Assembly (NCBI GenBank): GCA_026770575.1
Contig: MU657398.1
Location: 41,389-57,917 of the forward strand
Reading direction: 5' to 3'
Origin: Pelagophyceae sp. CCMP2097
Taxonomy: Eukaryota > Sar > Pelagophyceae
DNA: 16,529 nt
The translations under genes and the position numbers were made by a program. The notes under the pieces were generated by a model. The model saw only the letters and a program-made list of their open reading frames with translations. It was not told the DNA's origin and searched no databases. The number at the start of each line of letters is the position of its first letter. Position 1 is the stretch's first letter. This document shows, piece by piece, positions 16,105 through 16,529 of the stretch.

Positions 16105-16529
16105 TCAGAACACCGAGTTATGAAATCGCATACTTTTTAAATCTTTTTCAAAATGACAAAGATGTGAGGCGCAGCCGAGCCCTTTGTCATTTTGAAAAAG
16201 GTTTAAAAAAAGTGTATATTTTTTTGTCGGCGCCGCAATCGGGAGCACGGTCGGAGTGACCGCCGGCACCACGGTCGGCGCGCCCGTCAGCTGCTCGGTC
16301 GTCGGCTGCTCGGTCGGAGCGGTCGACGGCACCGTCGTCGGCGCCGCAATCGTGAGCACGGTCGGAGTGACCGTCGGCACCACGGTCGGCGCGCCCGTCA
16401 GCTGCTCGGTCGTCGGCTGCTCGGTCGGAGTGGTCGACAGCACTGTCGTCGGCGCCGCAATCGTGAGTACGGTCGGAGCGACCGTCGGCACCATGGTCGG
16501 CGCGCCCGTCAGCTGCTCGGTCGGAGCGC
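16105..16529 (-). CDS. Thr/Pro/Ala-rich repeat protein, partial (5' end beyond the window)
   Basis: The minus-strand frame is open from the window edge. It consists of 37-residue units such as APTVVPTVTPTVLTIAAPTT followed by VPSTAPTEQPTTEQLTG, a mucin-like sequence expected to be heavily O-glycosylated and extracellular or cell-wall linked. At 16217 it enters the palindromic element, which supplies about 30 codons (LFLNLFQNDKG, CHFEKDLK). It then ends in a TGA within the Harbinger terminal region (16107-16105). The natural C-terminus has therefore probably been replaced by the insertions. The start and any signal peptide are outside the window. A repeat tract without coding function is the alternative. 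Confidence 0.45.
   Translation of the reverse strand, partial: APTEQLTGAPTMVPTVAPTVLTIAAPTTVLSTTPTEQPTTEQLTGAPTVVPTVTPTVLTIAAPTTVPSTAPTEQPTTEQLTGAPTVVPAVTPTVLPIAAPTKKYTLFLNLFQNDKGLGCASHLCHFEKDLKSMRFHNSVF
16130..16217. repeat. 88-base palindromic element (foldback/MITE-like)
   Basis: ATACTTTTTAAATCTTTTTC followed by AAAATGACAAAG (16130-16161) is inverted with mismatches as CTTTGTCATTTTGAAAAAGG and following bases to GTGTAT (about 16181-16217). The central loop of about 19 bases is GC-rich. It is AT-rich in a GC-rich region and lies 11 bases outside the right end of the Harbinger-like element. Its arms translate as FQNDK and CHFEK on both strands. Confidence 0.75.
16226..16529. repeat. 111-base minisatellite
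   Basis: GTCGGCGCCGCAATCG starts at 16226, 16337 and 16448, giving an exact period of 111 bases (37 codons). The copies differ at only a few positions and the third runs into the window edge. Inside each unit are shorter sub-repeats of GCTCGGTCGG type. Because the period is a multiple of three, the minus-strand frame is kept. Confidence 0.85.

Larger units (their letters stand above)
12531..16118. mobile_element. PIF/Harbinger-like DNA transposon
   Basis: About 3.6 kb of GC-rich DNA carries the two genes that define PIF/Harbinger elements, a DDE nuclease and a Myb/SANT-like protein, here convergent. Candidate ends are ACTCGGAGTTC at 12531-12541 and its inverted partner at about 16108-16118 (ACTCGGTGTTC on the minus strand). 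Both sit in regions full of GAAC/GTTC palindromes (GTTCTGAACAAGTTCAGAAC at 16092-16111). I could not identify the 3-bp TTA/TAA-type target duplication, so exact ends are uncertain. About 300 bases (12540-12838) precede the first gene and probably hold its promoter and leader; no clear motif is seen there. Confidence 0.6.

Noticed and set aside
1..16529. CRISPR arrays, bacterial operons or phage integration sites
   Set aside because: No regularly spaced direct repeats with unique spacers were seen, and introns plus transposon types point to a eukaryote.

Overview
The window looks like a piece of eukaryotic, probably microalgal or heterotrophic-flagellate, nuclear genome. Its two edges are strongly GC-rich and its middle (about 478-12510) is strongly AT-rich. 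Intron-bearing genes, a PIF/Harbinger DNA transposon and a long Thr/Pro minisatellite gene point to a protist. The sharp composition change points to foreign DNA. Similar contrasts are known between virophage or Polinton-like elements and GC-rich protist hosts, but I cannot name the species.

Layout: (1) 1-478 is GC-rich host DNA with a broken transposase-like helix-turn-helix fragment. (2) 478-12510 is a decayed, left-truncated endogenous dsDNA virus of the Polinton-like virus / virophage type. Recognisable parts are the C-terminal end of a family B DNA polymerase with its YxDTDS motif, a GIY-YIG nuclease, a capsid-like protein (probable double-jelly-roll major capsid protein), several small probable structural proteins, two adjacent collagen-like/tail-fibre genes, and a lipase with Ser, Asp and His motifs. 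Nearly every viral gene carries stops or frameshifts, and most could only be traced by following the coding sense across frames. (3) Two copies of a short TA-flanked inverted-repeat element (MITE) sit inside two of these viral genes. In both cases removing the element and one TA restores the reading frame. (4) 12531-16118 is a PIF/Harbinger-like transposon with its two usual genes, a DDE nuclease (two introns inferred) and a Myb/SANT-like protein, arranged convergently. (5) 16130-16217 is an 88-base palindrome. It abuts the end of a 111-base-period Thr/Pro-rich repeat gene that runs off the right edge.

In the viral block most genes lie on the minus strand and read from the fibre genes (10682) leftward through the capsid gene (ending 3689). 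The polymerase, nuclease, lipase and one disrupted gene are on the plus strand. Start/stop spacings of -4 and about +10 bases between neighbouring minus-strand genes show the compact packing of a virus. No CRISPR array, rRNA or convincing tRNA was seen. All assignments come from reading the sequence, without database searches.
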